Assembly: GCF_042788235.1 (NCBI RefSeq)
Contig: NZ_JBHZOL010000068.1
Coordinates: forward strand, 1 to 64,000
Direction: 5' to 3'
DNA length: 64,000 nt
DNA from: Sphaerothrix epifaneia
Lineage (GTDB): Bacteria > Cyanobacteriota > Cyanobacteriia > Phormidesmidales > Phormidesmidaceae
Each line of letters begins with the position of its first letter. Position 1 is the stretch's first letter. Of the stretch, positions 10,192 through 18,847 are shown one piece after another. The notes beneath the pieces were generated by a model. It had not been told where the DNA came from. It saw only the letters and a program-made list of their open reading frames with translations, and ran no database searches. The position numbers and the translations under genes were made by a program.

Positions 10192-11136
10192 CTCGCGCAA
10201 AATGGTTGACACCGATCGCGGTTGCCAGCCTAGCTCTTTTTGAGCTTTGCTGGCGTCAATCCGCACACAGCGATCGTAAATATAGTGAACCCGCTCTCGG
10301 CTCAGCGGCGGGTTCCAGGCGAACAAGCGGCCGACTGGCTCTAGCAGATTGCCCAACAGCCTGACTAACCAGGCAGGCGGCTCTGCCGGAACGGAGATGC
10401 CCGTTTCCTGGCTCAAAAGCTGAAACATTTCTCGCGTTGAGAGTTCACCAGCCGAAATGATGTAATGCTCTCCGGCAGGGGCTTTTGCCGCCGCCAGCAT
10501 GAGAGCCGCCACCAAATCATCTACATGTACTACCCCGGTGAGGCGATCGCCCCCCGGCCATAGCTTTAGTCGTCGTTTGAGAAAAAGCTGAATCACCGGG
10601 CCAAAATGGGGGTCATCAGGGCCGAGGATGCCTGCTGGCATGAGACTGACCGTATACAAACCCTGGGCTGCTGCTTGATCAACTAGCTGCTGGGCTTGAT
10701 ATTTGGTGCGATCGTAAGCCGAAGAAAAGTCAGCCTGGGTACGTTGAAATGTTTCATCCACCACCTGACCCTGAGTATCACCAAAGACGCCAATGGTGCT
10801 GCAATAGATCACCTTGGGTGAAGGGTTAGCCATCAACGCTGCTTCTAGCACTGTGCGGGTACCGACGACATTGACCCGCTCCATTTCAGCCGCTTTGACA
10901 ATCCCTAAATCTACATAAGCAGCGATGTGAAAGACAACATCCACCCCGCTAATGGCTTTGTCTAAGGCGGCGCGATCGCTGATGTCGCCATAAACCAGTG
11001 GGAAGTCTAAGGCGGCCAGCCGAGACAAATTGCTGGTTGGGCGCACTAAACCCACCACTTCATGCCCTTGCTGTAGCAGCGCTTTGACTAAATGCGAACC
11101 CGTGAAGCCATTGGCCCCGGTGACTAAGGCTTTCAT
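10177..11136 (-). CDS. Extended SDR reductase/epimerase, candidate ceramide reductase (CerR-like)
   Basis: A 319-residue NAD(P)-dependent extended short-chain dehydrogenase. The Rossmann motif GANGFTG is at residues 7-13 and the catalytic Tyr141-x3-Lys145 is in AYDRTKYQ. It resembles the dihydroflavonol-reductase/HpnA branch. Its start overlaps the stop of the acyltransferase gene by 4 bp, so the two are translationally coupled. With an alpha-oxoamine synthase and a GNAT-like acyltransferase in the same run, the best fit is reduction of a 3-keto sphingoid or 3-ketoceramide, the role reported for an SDR (CerR) in Caulobacter. That role is inference; an unrelated sugar- or terpenoid-modifying SDR is the alternative. 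Confidence 0.75.
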   Translation of the reverse strand: MKALVTGANGFTGSHLVKALLQQGHEVVGLVRPTSNLSRLAALDFPLVYGDISDRAALDKAISGVDVVFHIAAYVDLGIVKAAEMERVNVVGTRTVLEAALMANPSPKVIYCSTIGVFGDTQGQVVDETFQRTQADFSSAYDRTKYQAQQLVDQAAAQGLYTVSLMPAGILGPDDPHFGPVIQLFLKRRLKLWPGGDRLTGVVHVDDLVAALMLAAAKAPAGEHYIISAGELSTREMFQLLSQETGISVPAEPPAWLVRLLGNLLEPVGRLFAWNPPLSRERVHYIYDRCVRIDASKAQKELGWQPRSVSTILRELAQA

Positions 11137-12269
11137 AAGGCTTTTTCGTAGATGCGATAGGTTTTGGTGATGTGGGCACCTGAGGCTTCAATAATTTTGC
11201 GCGAGGGCAGATTGTCTTCAAACACCCAAGAAAGTTCGGCTTGCTTATAGGGTTTTTGCTTTTTGGTGCCCCCCTTCATGCCCAGATAAACTAGCGCCAG
11301 CGGTACCATCTTACGGCGATAGGCTGGCAACGCGCAGATGGCAATTACCCGACCGCGATCGATCTGCCGCCGATACCAGAGAAACTTGAGAATGCCTAGC
11401 CAGTTGAGCCGACCATTCACCTGCTTCAGCGGAATGTTGTAGTCAGGTAGCCCCATAAAAAAGCCAATCATTTGGCCTTGGTCTTCAGCAATGACAAAAA
11501 CATCTGGATCGACTAGCTGCTGTAGCTCCCTGGCTTCTTGCATAAATTCGGCTTCAGTGCGAGCCGAAGAACTCCAGTTGTGGGCAAAGGCGGTGGTAAA
11601 AAGCTGATAAAGGCTACGGCAATCTTGTTCAAAGGCTTCGCCTTTGGTATGAAGGGGGCGAAAGGTAATTCCGGCTTTTTCGGCAATTTGGCAGGCTCGT
11701 TCAAACTGGCTGGGCAACGACTGCGCCAATGGTAAATCGTAGGCGTAGGCATCTTTGGCTTTGTGCCAGCCAGCTAGCCTCATCAAGTCGTCGTAGTAGG
11801 GCGGGTTGTAGGGCATCATCACCATGGGCGGTGTGTCAAACCCATCGACTAAGAAAAAGCAGTTGTTGTGGGTAGATAAATCAATGGGGCCACGAGCAAG
11901 GGGCATATCGCGATCGCGCAGCCATTGACAGGCGGTGTCTAATAGCGCGGTTGCGATCGCAGCGTCATTTATACATTCAAAAAAGCCAAACAGCCCCACC
12001 TGTTGACCTTCGCGTTCAATCAAACGCTGATTGATGGCTGCAACAATGCGACCGATCGGTTGCCCCTGGGAGAAAGCGACAAACTGCTGGAGTTCGCCGT
12101 AGCTAAAGAAGGGATTGTCAGGCCGAAATTGCTTTTCAATACTTGACGTCAGCGGCTTCACCCAGTTGGCATCCCCTTGGTAAACGCGATCGGGCACGGC
12201 CAGGAAAGCGGCTTGATCGGCAGGGGTGGTAACGGGCTTGATTTCGAACTGGGTTGTCACAGCAGTCAT
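11133..12269 (-). CDS. GNAT-fold acyltransferase, candidate bacterial ceramide synthase (bCerS-like)
   Basis: A 378-residue soluble protein in the family of large GNAT-like proteins recognised by DANWVKPL, NPFFSYGE, GRIVAAIN, GFFEC and MPYNPPYYDDL. In Caulobacter a large GNAT-superfamily acyltransferase N-acylates the 3-ketosphingoid base. Here the gene sits 85 bp after an alpha-oxoamine synthase and overlaps an SDR reductase by 4 bp. ATG start at 12269. N-acylation of a long-chain amine is inferred from family and context; the family also contains uncharacterised members in genomes without sphingolipids. Confidence 0.7.
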   Translation of the reverse strand: MTAVTTQFEIKPVTTPADQAAFLAVPDRVYQGDANWVKPLTSSIEKQFRPDNPFFSYGELQQFVAFSQGQPIGRIVAAINQRLIEREGQQVGLFGFFECINDAAIATALLDTACQWLRDRDMPLARGPIDLSTHNNCFFLVDGFDTPPMVMMPYNPPYYDDLMRLAGWHKAKDAYAYDLPLAQSLPSQFERACQIAEKAGITFRPLHTKGEAFEQDCRSLYQLFTTAFAHNWSSSARTEAEFMQEARELQQLVDPDVFVIAEDQGQMIGFFMGLPDYNIPLKQVNGRLNWLGILKFLWYRRQIDRGRVIAICALPAYRRKMVPLALVYLGMKGGTKKQKPYKQAELSWVFEDNLPSRKIIEASGAHITKTYRIYEKAL

Positions 12270-12312
12270 GGAGATTACCGGGCAGCATTAGCAAGCGGTG
12301 AAGCTGCAAGCG

Positions 12313-12340
12313 TCGTTCCCAGGTGGCCACCTGGGAACGA
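12313..12340. repeat. 28-bp perfect palindrome between oxoamine synthase and acyltransferase genes
   Basis: Two 14-base arms, TCGTTCCCAGGTGG and its exact complement, meet with no loop. No T-run follows on the transcribed minus strand, so it does not look like a simple terminator. The TTCCCAGG...CCTGGGAA core resembles short dispersed palindromes common in cyanobacterial intergenic DNA. In RNA it would form a strong stem in the 85-bp intercistronic gap and could separate expression of the two gene pairs. Confidence 0.8.
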
Positions 12341-12354
12341 GACTGGCTAAAAAA

Positions 12355-13641
12355 TCAGGCCGTATACTGAACCACAGAGCCACAGAGCTTTTCGCGCACG
12401 GCTATCATGGCTTCGACTAACTGATCCATCTCCGCATGGGTATGGAGCGCGTTGGCAGTAATCCGCAGTCGGGGCTTGGCAATAAACCAAATGGGCGATA
12501 CCCATAGCCCAAACTCTTCCATCAAACAGCGAGCAAAGGGTTTGGGCTTTAGCTCTGACGGCAAAATCACAGGAATGACGTTAGTTTCACCAATCGCATC
12601 AAAGCCAGCTTCAATCAGGCGCGATCGCAAATAGCGAGTATTCGACTGCAAAGTTGCCACCAGATCAGGACGCTGGCGGACTTGGCGAATACTTTCTAAC
12701 GCGGCGGCTGTCACCGGCGGCGGCAGGGAGATGGTACCGATAGAGGTCGGCGAAACATCCAACAGGTCGATGAGTTCGCGGTTGGGAGCACTAATGGCGG
12801 CTCCAGCCGATCCGGCAAACTTAGAAAACGTCGTCATGATCAAAGGGACGATGCCGCGATCGATCACCGACTGGGGAGTAATGCCGAAGTGGTCATAAAT
12901 GCCTTCTCCTTTGGAGCCAATTGCACCACTGGCATGGGCTTCATCCATGACGACGACGCTGCCTGGATAGTGCTCCAGAATATCGAGCATTTTAGGCAAC
13001 GGCACCACATCGCCATCCATGGAAAAGACCGCATCAGAAACAACCATAATGCGATCGCCCGGACGGGCATAGCGGCGCACCTTACGAGCTAAATCGTCCA
13101 TATCGCAGTGACGATAAGCCTTTACCCGGACGTTAGGGCTGTGGCTAAACATCTTGCCAGAGCGATTGCTGGCATTAACGACGGCTGAAATAATGCAACC
13201 GTGATTGAGCACGTCGGTAAAGATTAAGGTTTCTCTTGTGTGCTCGAACCCCGGAACTGGCACGGCCAAGTGGCAAAAGCCATCCATGAGCGCTTGTAGC
13301 GCCATCCAGGCATTGAGAAACAAGTGGGTATGAGGCAAATGCTTAAAAGCGGAAATTTCTGCTTCTAGCTGCCGATGTAAATCAATCCGACCGCTTAAAA
13401 CTGAGCAAGAACTATTAGACGTACCGTATTGCAGGATAGACTCAATCGCTGCCTGTTTCACAGGTTCAGCCTGAGCTAGCCCTAATACATCGTTTGTACA
13501 AAAAGTTAAGACCTTATGGTGCTTACCCGTTGCCTGTTCTTCAATCTCGACCAAGTTACCCTGCTTTTGATGGCAGATAAACTTGTCGGGATAAAGGCCA
13601 CTGGCATAAAGATGCTGCATGTAGTCATTAACGACGTCCAC
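12355..13641 (-). CDS. PLP-dependent alpha-oxoamine synthase, candidate serine palmitoyltransferase
   Basis: A 428-residue fold-type I PLP enzyme of the KBL/BioF/HemA/SPT group, which condenses an amino acid with an acyl thioester. Landmarks are NDVLGLA, YGTSNSSCSVLSGRIDLHRQ (glycine-rich entry with LSG..xLH), VLNHGCI, the PLP-binding DEAHASGAIG, and Schiff-base Lys274 in TTFSKFAGSAGA. The start is GTG at 13641, supported by AGGAG six bases upstream; a later ATG is at codon 8. It follows the Rieske gene by 12 bp. Neighbouring GNAT and SDR genes favour serine palmitoyltransferase over glycine C-acetyltransferase or BioF. Substrate is not provable from sequence. Confidence 0.8.
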   Translation of the reverse strand: MDVVNDYMQHLYASGLYPDKFICHQKQGNLVEIEEQATGKHHKVLTFCTNDVLGLAQAEPVKQAAIESILQYGTSNSSCSVLSGRIDLHRQLEAEISAFKHLPHTHLFLNAWMALQALMDGFCHLAVPVPGFEHTRETLIFTDVLNHGCIISAVVNASNRSGKMFSHSPNVRVKAYRHCDMDDLARKVRRYARPGDRIMVVSDAVFSMDGDVVPLPKMLDILEHYPGSVVVMDEAHASGAIGSKGEGIYDHFGITPQSVIDRGIVPLIMTTFSKFAGSAGAAISAPNRELIDLLDVSPTSIGTISLPPPVTAAALESIRQVRQRPDLVATLQSNTRYLRSRLIEAGFDAIGETNVIPVILPSELKPKPFARCLMEEFGLWVSPIWFIAKPRLRITANALHTHAEMDQLVEAMIAVREKLCGSVVQYTA

Positions 13642-13653
13642 AATCTACTCCTC

Positions 13654-14778
13654 TCACCTACACTTAGAGTCCTGAACTAGTTCAAAATTACGATCGCTTG
13701 CAACTGCAGTTGGTGGGTTCAATGACCGATCTGATTGTTGCATGAACTTTTCGTACTGGCCGATAATTACCCGTTGCAGCGCGATGATGGCAGGGTTCAC
13801 TTCCACGTAATTGCGTTGAGGATTTGCCGTATAGTTGCGCTGCTCACTTTCCATCATCTCAACATCTTGGTGGAGAAATTTGAGAAATATTTGGTGCAAC
13901 ACCCCTTTTTCTAGCAGTTTTCCAAGCTTGCCCTGAAGCAGCCAACTCGGCAACGGCAGCTTCAAAAACAGCATAGAGAAAGAACGGGTCAAAGTTGGCC
14001 CGATCGGTAGCCGCATAAGATATAGCGAAGAAACGCCCTCTAGCGAACTGTGGTAGTGCGGATATTGATAGTGAATTGAAACTGTCCGCGTGGTGACGCC
14101 ATTGCCAGTTTTCCCCAGACCCATCAGCTTGGTCAGCACCCCTTGATAAGACACCTGATAGTCGGCGTAAACATCTGCTTCAGTTTGTTTGAGACCTAGA
14201 AGTATGGGGTCAAACCAGCCCTGGAGTTCTTTGTGCAAAAAACCGTGGAACACATCCATCGTGTTTTCGTTGCAGATGGAAAAATGAGCCTGGAATTCAC
14301 CTGGAATCCGAACCATAAACCATTCTTTGGCGTCGTATTCGGGGATTTGGGGTAGCGGATGCTGATCAGCCAAGGCTGGATCACCTGGAAAAACCCAAAG
14401 AATGCCATACTTTTCTTGAATGGGATAACTGCGGGCTTGGGCACAGGGCAGTTTCTGGTCGCGAGGGAAGTAAGGGATGTGAACACATTCCCCGGAACCC
14501 TTAAACTCCCATCCGTGATAAGGACAGGTGAGATGAGAGCCGTGAACTTCGCCTTTGTGTAGCTCAACCCCTTTGTGCGGGCAGGCATCTTCTAAGGCGA
14601 AAACTTGCCCAGCGTGGTCTCGGTAGATGGCAATATTTTGTTGCCAAACGCTGACAGGTATAATCTCGCCCGGTTTGAGCTGAGCAGCCCAGCTAACGGG
14701 ATACCAGTAGTTGGGATTGATGCCAGTTTCTCGGACACGCCTGTAAATGGATTGACCTTTGAGGACAGCTGATTCCAT
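13654..14778 (-). CDS. Rieske non-heme iron oxygenase, first gene of the lipid-like cluster
   Basis: A 374-residue oxygenase. The Rieske [2Fe-2S] ligands are C66-x-H68 and C85-x2-H88. The mononuclear iron site is visible as NENTMDVFHGFLH (D175, H178, H182). The H-x3-H spacing there is one shorter than the usual H-x4-H. A hydrophobic segment near LPLPSWLLQGKLGKLLEKGVL could contact the membrane, as in pheophorbide-a-oxygenase-like enzymes. Twelve bases separate it from the oxoamine synthase, indicating an operon. It may hydroxylate or desaturate the amine-lipid product; this is inference. It needs a ferredoxin or reductase encoded elsewhere. Confidence 0.8.
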   Translation of the reverse strand: MESAVLKGQSIYRRVRETGINPNYWYPVSWAAQLKPGEIIPVSVWQQNIAIYRDHAGQVFALEDACPHKGVELHKGEVHGSHLTCPYHGWEFKGSGECVHIPYFPRDQKLPCAQARSYPIQEKYGILWVFPGDPALADQHPLPQIPEYDAKEWFMVRIPGEFQAHFSICNENTMDVFHGFLHKELQGWFDPILLGLKQTEADVYADYQVSYQGVLTKLMGLGKTGNGVTTRTVSIHYQYPHYHSSLEGVSSLYLMRLPIGPTLTRSFSMLFLKLPLPSWLLQGKLGKLLEKGVLHQIFLKFLHQDVEMMESEQRNYTANPQRNYVEVNPAIIALQRVIIGQYEKFMQQSDRSLNPPTAVASDRNFELVQDSKCR

Positions 14779-15102
14779 AGATAAGGGCAGAGACTGTAAC
14801 GTAAAGATAAATCTTACGAAATAAAGCTTAATTATTTCTGAATAGCCCTTAGCATACCGTGAATTCCACAGGCTGTCTGCCTGAAAAAGGACGTAAAGTC
14901 TGCCAAGGAACTTCGATAAACAGAAGCTAGTCAGCAGGGTTAGCCAAACCCGACCCGTTGTGACTGACTAGACGCGATCGCGGGGTAAATTTCTCCCGAT
15001 GCGGCGGCTAAAAAGCCCGATCGAGATGGGGCTAGAGCCGACGGTTCGTGGCTAAAGCGAATAAATCAGCGATTTAACAAATATTAATCTTTCAGGCTAT
15101 AG
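14779..15102. other. 324-bp divergent intergenic region, Rieske gene / MFS gene
   Basis: This space must hold promoters for both divergent transcripts. I see a short stem GGGTT-AGCCA-AACCC and one HIP1 site, but no convincing -35/-10 pair, riboswitch or RNA gene. Confidence 0.5.
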
Positions 15103-16341
15103 TTGCAGAACACGCTATTTGAACACTTTGGAGCTGCTTTTTCTACCTTGTCTGTTTGTGATTCTCCTAAACAGCAAAGCGATCGCCTGATTCCGTCTCG
15201 GCAACGGTTGTTCGTGATGCTGGTGTTGCTGCTGGCGGGCTGCTTGTCCAGCGCGACTGGATCGATTGTCGCTCCGGTGTTTCCTGAAATTATTGAGCAG
15301 CTACAGATTGATCCGGGGTGGGCGGGTGTATTGGTTAGCGCCCACACGTTGACCACGGCTCTGGCGAGTCCTGTGTTGGGGCTTTTGGCCAATCGCTGGG
15401 GGGTTTTGCCGATTTTGCTGCCGTCGCTGGTGGCTTATGCCGTCTTTGGCGTGGGCGGGGCGATCGCTGCTAACTTTTGGACAATGCTGCTGTGTCGAGG
15501 CTTGGTTGGGGCTGCCAGTGGTGGTATTGCCGCAGGCAGTATTGGCTTGCTCAGCAATTTGTATGGCGGTGAAGCGCGATCGCGCATGATGGGTTACGCC
15601 ACCAGTGCTTTAGCTAGCGCCACGGTGGTTTTTCCTATTTTGGGGGGCTGGCTGGGGCTATATCACTGGCGCTGGGCTTTTGGGCTGTATGGGTTGAGCT
15701 TACCCGTTGCGATCGCGGCGGCAATTCTTTTTCCTCGCCAGGTTCAGCAGTTAAGTCAAACGGTTGACCTGCGTCAGGCGCAGGGAATTCGCCAGGTTTT
15801 ACAACAGCGCAAAATTTGGTTTTTGTTTGCGGCACTAGCTGCCGTTTCCGCTATTTTTTACGTCGTCGTTGTATATGCGCCGCTCTATCTCAAAGCTGCG
15901 ATCGGAGCTAGTTCGCTGCTCAACGGTATTGTGCTGGCCTCCCGCGCGATCGGAGCAGCCGTGCTGTCGGCTGTGGGAGCCAATCGTTTAGCCAAAGCCA
16001 TTGGCCTATCGTCTACGATTGCAGTGGGCTTTTTGTGTATGGCGTTGTCTCTGGCGGCAATTCCCAACTTAGTCAATCCTTCGCTGATATTGCTAACGGC
16101 TTTGCTGTTTGGCTTAGGGTTCGGTTTAGTGATGCCTAATTTTTATAGTGGTTTAGCCAATCTATCGCCCGACAGTCAGCGATCGGGGGTGCTGGCTTTG
16201 GGAACTGGCTTTGCCTCGCTGGGGCAGTTTGTCTCTCCCCTCATTTTTGGCTCCGTTTGGAAGGCGGCTGGGGGTAGCGTCTTCTACGCAGCAGCAGGCA
16301 TAGCGGTTATTATAGGCATTCTAAGCTGGCAACGACGGTAG
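15103..16341 (+). CDS. MFS transporter (drug/metabolite exporter type)
   Basis: A 412-residue, about 12-helix major facilitator. The frame opens with TTG at 15103 and a polar 35-residue leader; an in-frame ATG just before LVLLLAGCLSSATGSIVAPV (about 15217) is an equally possible start. Motif A-like LLANRWGVLPI follows helix 2, and the glycine-rich GLVGAASGGIAAGSIGLLSN in helix 4 fits the proton-antiport group. It is divergent from the lipid-like cluster, so it may or may not act with it. Substrate unknown. Confidence 0.85.
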   Translation: MQNTLFEHFGAAFSTLSVCDSPKQQSDRLIPSRQRLFVMLVLLLAGCLSSATGSIVAPVFPEIIEQLQIDPGWAGVLVSAHTLTTALASPVLGLLANRWGVLPILLPSLVAYAVFGVGGAIAANFWTMLLCRGLVGAASGGIAAGSIGLLSNLYGGEARSRMMGYATSALASATVVFPILGGWLGLYHWRWAFGLYGLSLPVAIAAAILFPRQVQQLSQTVDLRQAQGIRQVLQQRKIWFLFAALAAVSAIFYVVVVYAPLYLKAAIGASSLLNGIVLASRAIGAAVLSAVGANRLAKAIGLSSTIAVGFLCMALSLAAIPNLVNPSLILLTALLFGLGFGLVMPNFYSGLANLSPDSQRSGVLALGTGFASLGQFVSPLIFGSVWKAAGGSVFYAAAGIAVIIGILSWQRR

Positions 16342-16356
16342 ACGATTTGGGGAGCT

Positions 16357-16860
16357 ATGGTTGAGAAAACCGCCAGGGCGAGGCTGTTGCAGCGTTGGGC
16401 AATTCCAGGATTGCTGGTGGTGGTGGCGCTGCGCCAGATTTGGTTAAGTCATACGGTGGGGCTAAGTGCTTGGCACGGCGGCGGATTTGGCATGTTTGCC
16501 TCGGTCGATCGCGACGAACGACGGCTGATTCAGGTGCAGGCGGCTACTTGTCAGGGGCAGATGATTCAAGTTGATTTGCGCCCTCCCAGTACACTGCTGA
16601 GTGAAGCAGAACTGATCCACGTCATGACTGTGCCGAAGGTGGCTTTGCTGGAAGCTGTGGGTCAAAAGGTGCTGGCGGCTACCCTGCAGCCGAGCGATCG
16701 CCCCAATGTCTATTTAGCGCAGGCGGCGCAAACGGTTGACTACCCCTCTGAAACTTGCCTGCAACAGGTAACGGTGCAAGTTTGGCGACCCTATCATCGC
16801 CGTCATTTAGGTCAGATTTGGTATGAGCCAATATCGCCAGCAGTTGAGGTCAGCCAATGA
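16357..16860 (+). CDS. Unknown protein with one N-terminal membrane segment
   Basis: A 167-residue protein with one hydrophobic segment near residues 14-30 and a conserved-looking WHGGGFGMFASVDRDERR just after it. The remainder is predicted extracytoplasmic and beta-rich. It starts 16 bp after the MFS gene and overlaps the next gene by 4 bp (ATGA). I do not recognise a characterised family. Coupling to the following polytopic protein suggests a two-subunit membrane unit. Confidence 0.75.
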   Translation: MVEKTARARLLQRWAIPGLLVVVALRQIWLSHTVGLSAWHGGGFGMFASVDRDERRLIQVQAATCQGQMIQVDLRPPSTLLSEAELIHVMTVPKVALLEAVGQKVLAATLQPSDRPNVYLAQAAQTVDYPSETCLQQVTVQVWRPYHRRHLGQIWYEPISPAVEVSQ

Positions 16861-17753
16861 TTCAAGCTTGGAGCCAACGCTGGTCGCAAACCATTACCCG
16901 CTTGCTCAACCAACCTCGCTACCAGCTGATTTTGCGGCTGACGCTGGTTATTGTGGCTTTACAGGGAATTGATGAGCTACATGCTGAACGCTTGCCCGAA
17001 AAAGGGCTGGCTGTCGTCATGCTGTTTTCGGCCAAACTGCTTCAGAGTCGCTATGCCTGGTGTGGGTTGGCTGCTCTGATGGTTTGGAATAATGTTTATT
17101 TCTGGTGGCGGTTGGTCAACCACGAATACCTGATTACTTATTGGGTTCTGGTTTGTGCGATCGCGGCTTTTAGTCAGTTTTCCTTAAAAATCTTTGCCTG
17201 GAATGCTCGTTTGCTCATTGGCCTGTGCTTTTTGTTTGCTACGGCCTGGAAATTTATGGGCGGTGAGTATTTGGATGGCTCATTTCTGCACCTGACTTTT
17301 TTGGTTGATCCCCGATTGGCTATGGGGGCAACCTGGTTGGGGGGGGTCGCGGCGGATTTGCTGCAAGACAATTACGATCAATTGCTCACTATCCAGGCGG
17401 CAACTAGCCCTGAATCCGCTTTGATTAACAGCAGTCCGCTAATGTCGGCTTTAAGCGTGGCATTGTCTTACTGGACAATTTTTATTGAAGGAATTGTGGC
17501 GATCGCCTTTTTATCTCCCTGGCCGCGCTGGCTGTTTCTCCACCGCGATGAATGGCTGCTAATTTTTGTGGTTTCAACCTATTCAGTCATTCCGGTTTTT
17601 AGCTTCGCCGCTATTTTGCTGCTGATGGGGCTGGCGCAGTGTGCTTTGACGCAGCGCTTTAAGGCAGCCCTTTATCTAAATCTTTTATTACTAATTCCGC
17701 TGTGGCTGCCGCTACCGCAAGAAATTTTTTATTTTTTGCAGCAATGGTCTTAA
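16857..17753 (+). CDS. Polytopic membrane protein of unknown function, possibly HTTM-like
   Basis: A 298-residue protein with about 7-8 hydrophobic helices. Histidine and tryptophan-rich spots in the membrane (GIDELHAER, WNNVYFWWRLVNHEYL, FATAWKFMGGEYLDGSFLH) recall the HTTM/vitamin-K carboxylase-like group, but I cannot confirm this. It overlaps the preceding gene by 4 bp and its last 4 bases overlap the convergent gcvT. Function unknown. Confidence 0.7.
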   Translation: MIQAWSQRWSQTITRLLNQPRYQLILRLTLVIVALQGIDELHAERLPEKGLAVVMLFSAKLLQSRYAWCGLAALMVWNNVYFWWRLVNHEYLITYWVLVCAIAAFSQFSLKIFAWNARLLIGLCFLFATAWKFMGGEYLDGSFLHLTFLVDPRLAMGATWLGGVAADLLQDNYDQLLTIQAATSPESALINSSPLMSALSVALSYWTIFIEGIVAIAFLSPWPRWLFLHRDEWLLIFVVSTYSVIPVFSFAAILLLMGLAQCALTQRFKAALYLNLLLLIPLWLPLPQEIFYFLQQWS

Positions 17754-18847
17754 GCCCGTCGGTAAAAAGGGCGTTTGACCACTTTTGCCGGGTAGGCTTT
17801 GCCGCGAATTTCAACCGCGAGGGTTTGGCCTACTTTGCTCAAACTGGCTGGCACATAAGCCAGCGCCACTGGATAACCCAGCGTTGGCGAAAGGGTGCCG
17901 CTGGTAACCTGACCTACCGTTTCTTCCTGGTGTAGAACTGCATAGCCGTGGCGGGCAATATTGCGCCCTGGCAACTGTAGCCCGACCAAGCGACGCTCTA
18001 CCCCTTGCGCTTGTTGCTGCGCCAACACAGAGCGGCCAATAAAATCGCCTTTGCGATCGAGATGCACCAGCCATTTTAGTCCAGCTTCGAGCGGGGTGGT
18101 GGTTTCATCAATGTCTTGACCATAAAGTGCCATGGCCGCTTCTAGACGCAGCGTATCGCGTGCCCCCAACCCACAAGGGATTACCCCCAGTTCTTGCAGC
18201 GATCGCCAAAGGGCTACTCCCGTTTCAGGAGTTACCATCACTTCAAAGCCGTCTTCGCCAGTGTACCCCGTACGGGCGAGGAACCCTGGCTGACCCAAAA
18301 CCTCTGCCATTGTGTGGCCATATCGGCTGACGGTCGCTAAGTCAGCATCAACCAGTTTTTGCAGTTGAGCAATCGCTGCTGGCCCTTGTACGGCAATTAA
18401 AGCCTGTTCAAAGGATACATCTAGCAACTTGGCCTCTGTCGAGTCAATTTGCGTCAGTAACCAAGCTTTGTCTTTTGGCGTGGTGGCTGCATTGACAATC
18501 GTGACAACCTGCTGCCAGCCCTGAGCATCGACGCCTTGATAATAAATAATTAGATCGTCAATGATGCCGCCGCTGGGGTTGAGCAAAACCGTGTATTGAG
18601 CTTTACCCGGTTCTAGCTGACTTAAATCAGACGGCACCAGCCGCTGGAGTTGATCTAATACGGCTGAACCTTGCAGCTTAAACTTACCCATGTGAGAAAT
18701 ATCAAACATGCCTGCTGCCTGCCGAACAGCTTCGTGTTCTTGCTTAATACCGCTATACTGCACAGGCATTTCCCAACCTGAAAAGTCAGTAAAGCGCGCT
18801 TTACTTTCTAGCGCTAAGGCATACAGGGGCGTCCGCGATAAGGTCAT
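17750..18847 (-). CDS. gcvT: Glycine cleavage system T protein (aminomethyltransferase)
   Basis: GcvT takes the aminomethyl group from lipoyl-GcvH, releases ammonia and makes 5,10-methylene-tetrahydrofolate. Diagnostic strings are LSRTPLYALALESKARFTDFSG, GMFDISHMGKF, TGYTGEDGFEV and GLGARDTLRLEA. The open frame reaches 19009, but the family starts at MTLSRTPLY; the ATG at 18847 gives 365 residues, the normal length. The extra 54 codons contain a dispersed intergenic repeat and should not be counted. No gcvH or gcvP is adjacent. I looked for a glycine riboswitch upstream and saw none. Confidence 0.95.
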   Translation of the reverse strand: MTLSRTPLYALALESKARFTDFSGWEMPVQYSGIKQEHEAVRQAAGMFDISHMGKFKLQGSAVLDQLQRLVPSDLSQLEPGKAQYTVLLNPSGGIIDDLIIYYQGVDAQGWQQVVTIVNAATTPKDKAWLLTQIDSTEAKLLDVSFEQALIAVQGPAAIAQLQKLVDADLATVSRYGHTMAEVLGQPGFLARTGYTGEDGFEVMVTPETGVALWRSLQELGVIPCGLGARDTLRLEAAMALYGQDIDETTTPLEAGLKWLVHLDRKGDFIGRSVLAQQQAQGVERRLVGLQLPGRNIARHGYAVLHQEETVGQVTSGTLSPTLGYPVALAYVPASLSKVGQTLAVEIRGKAYPAKVVKRPFYRRA

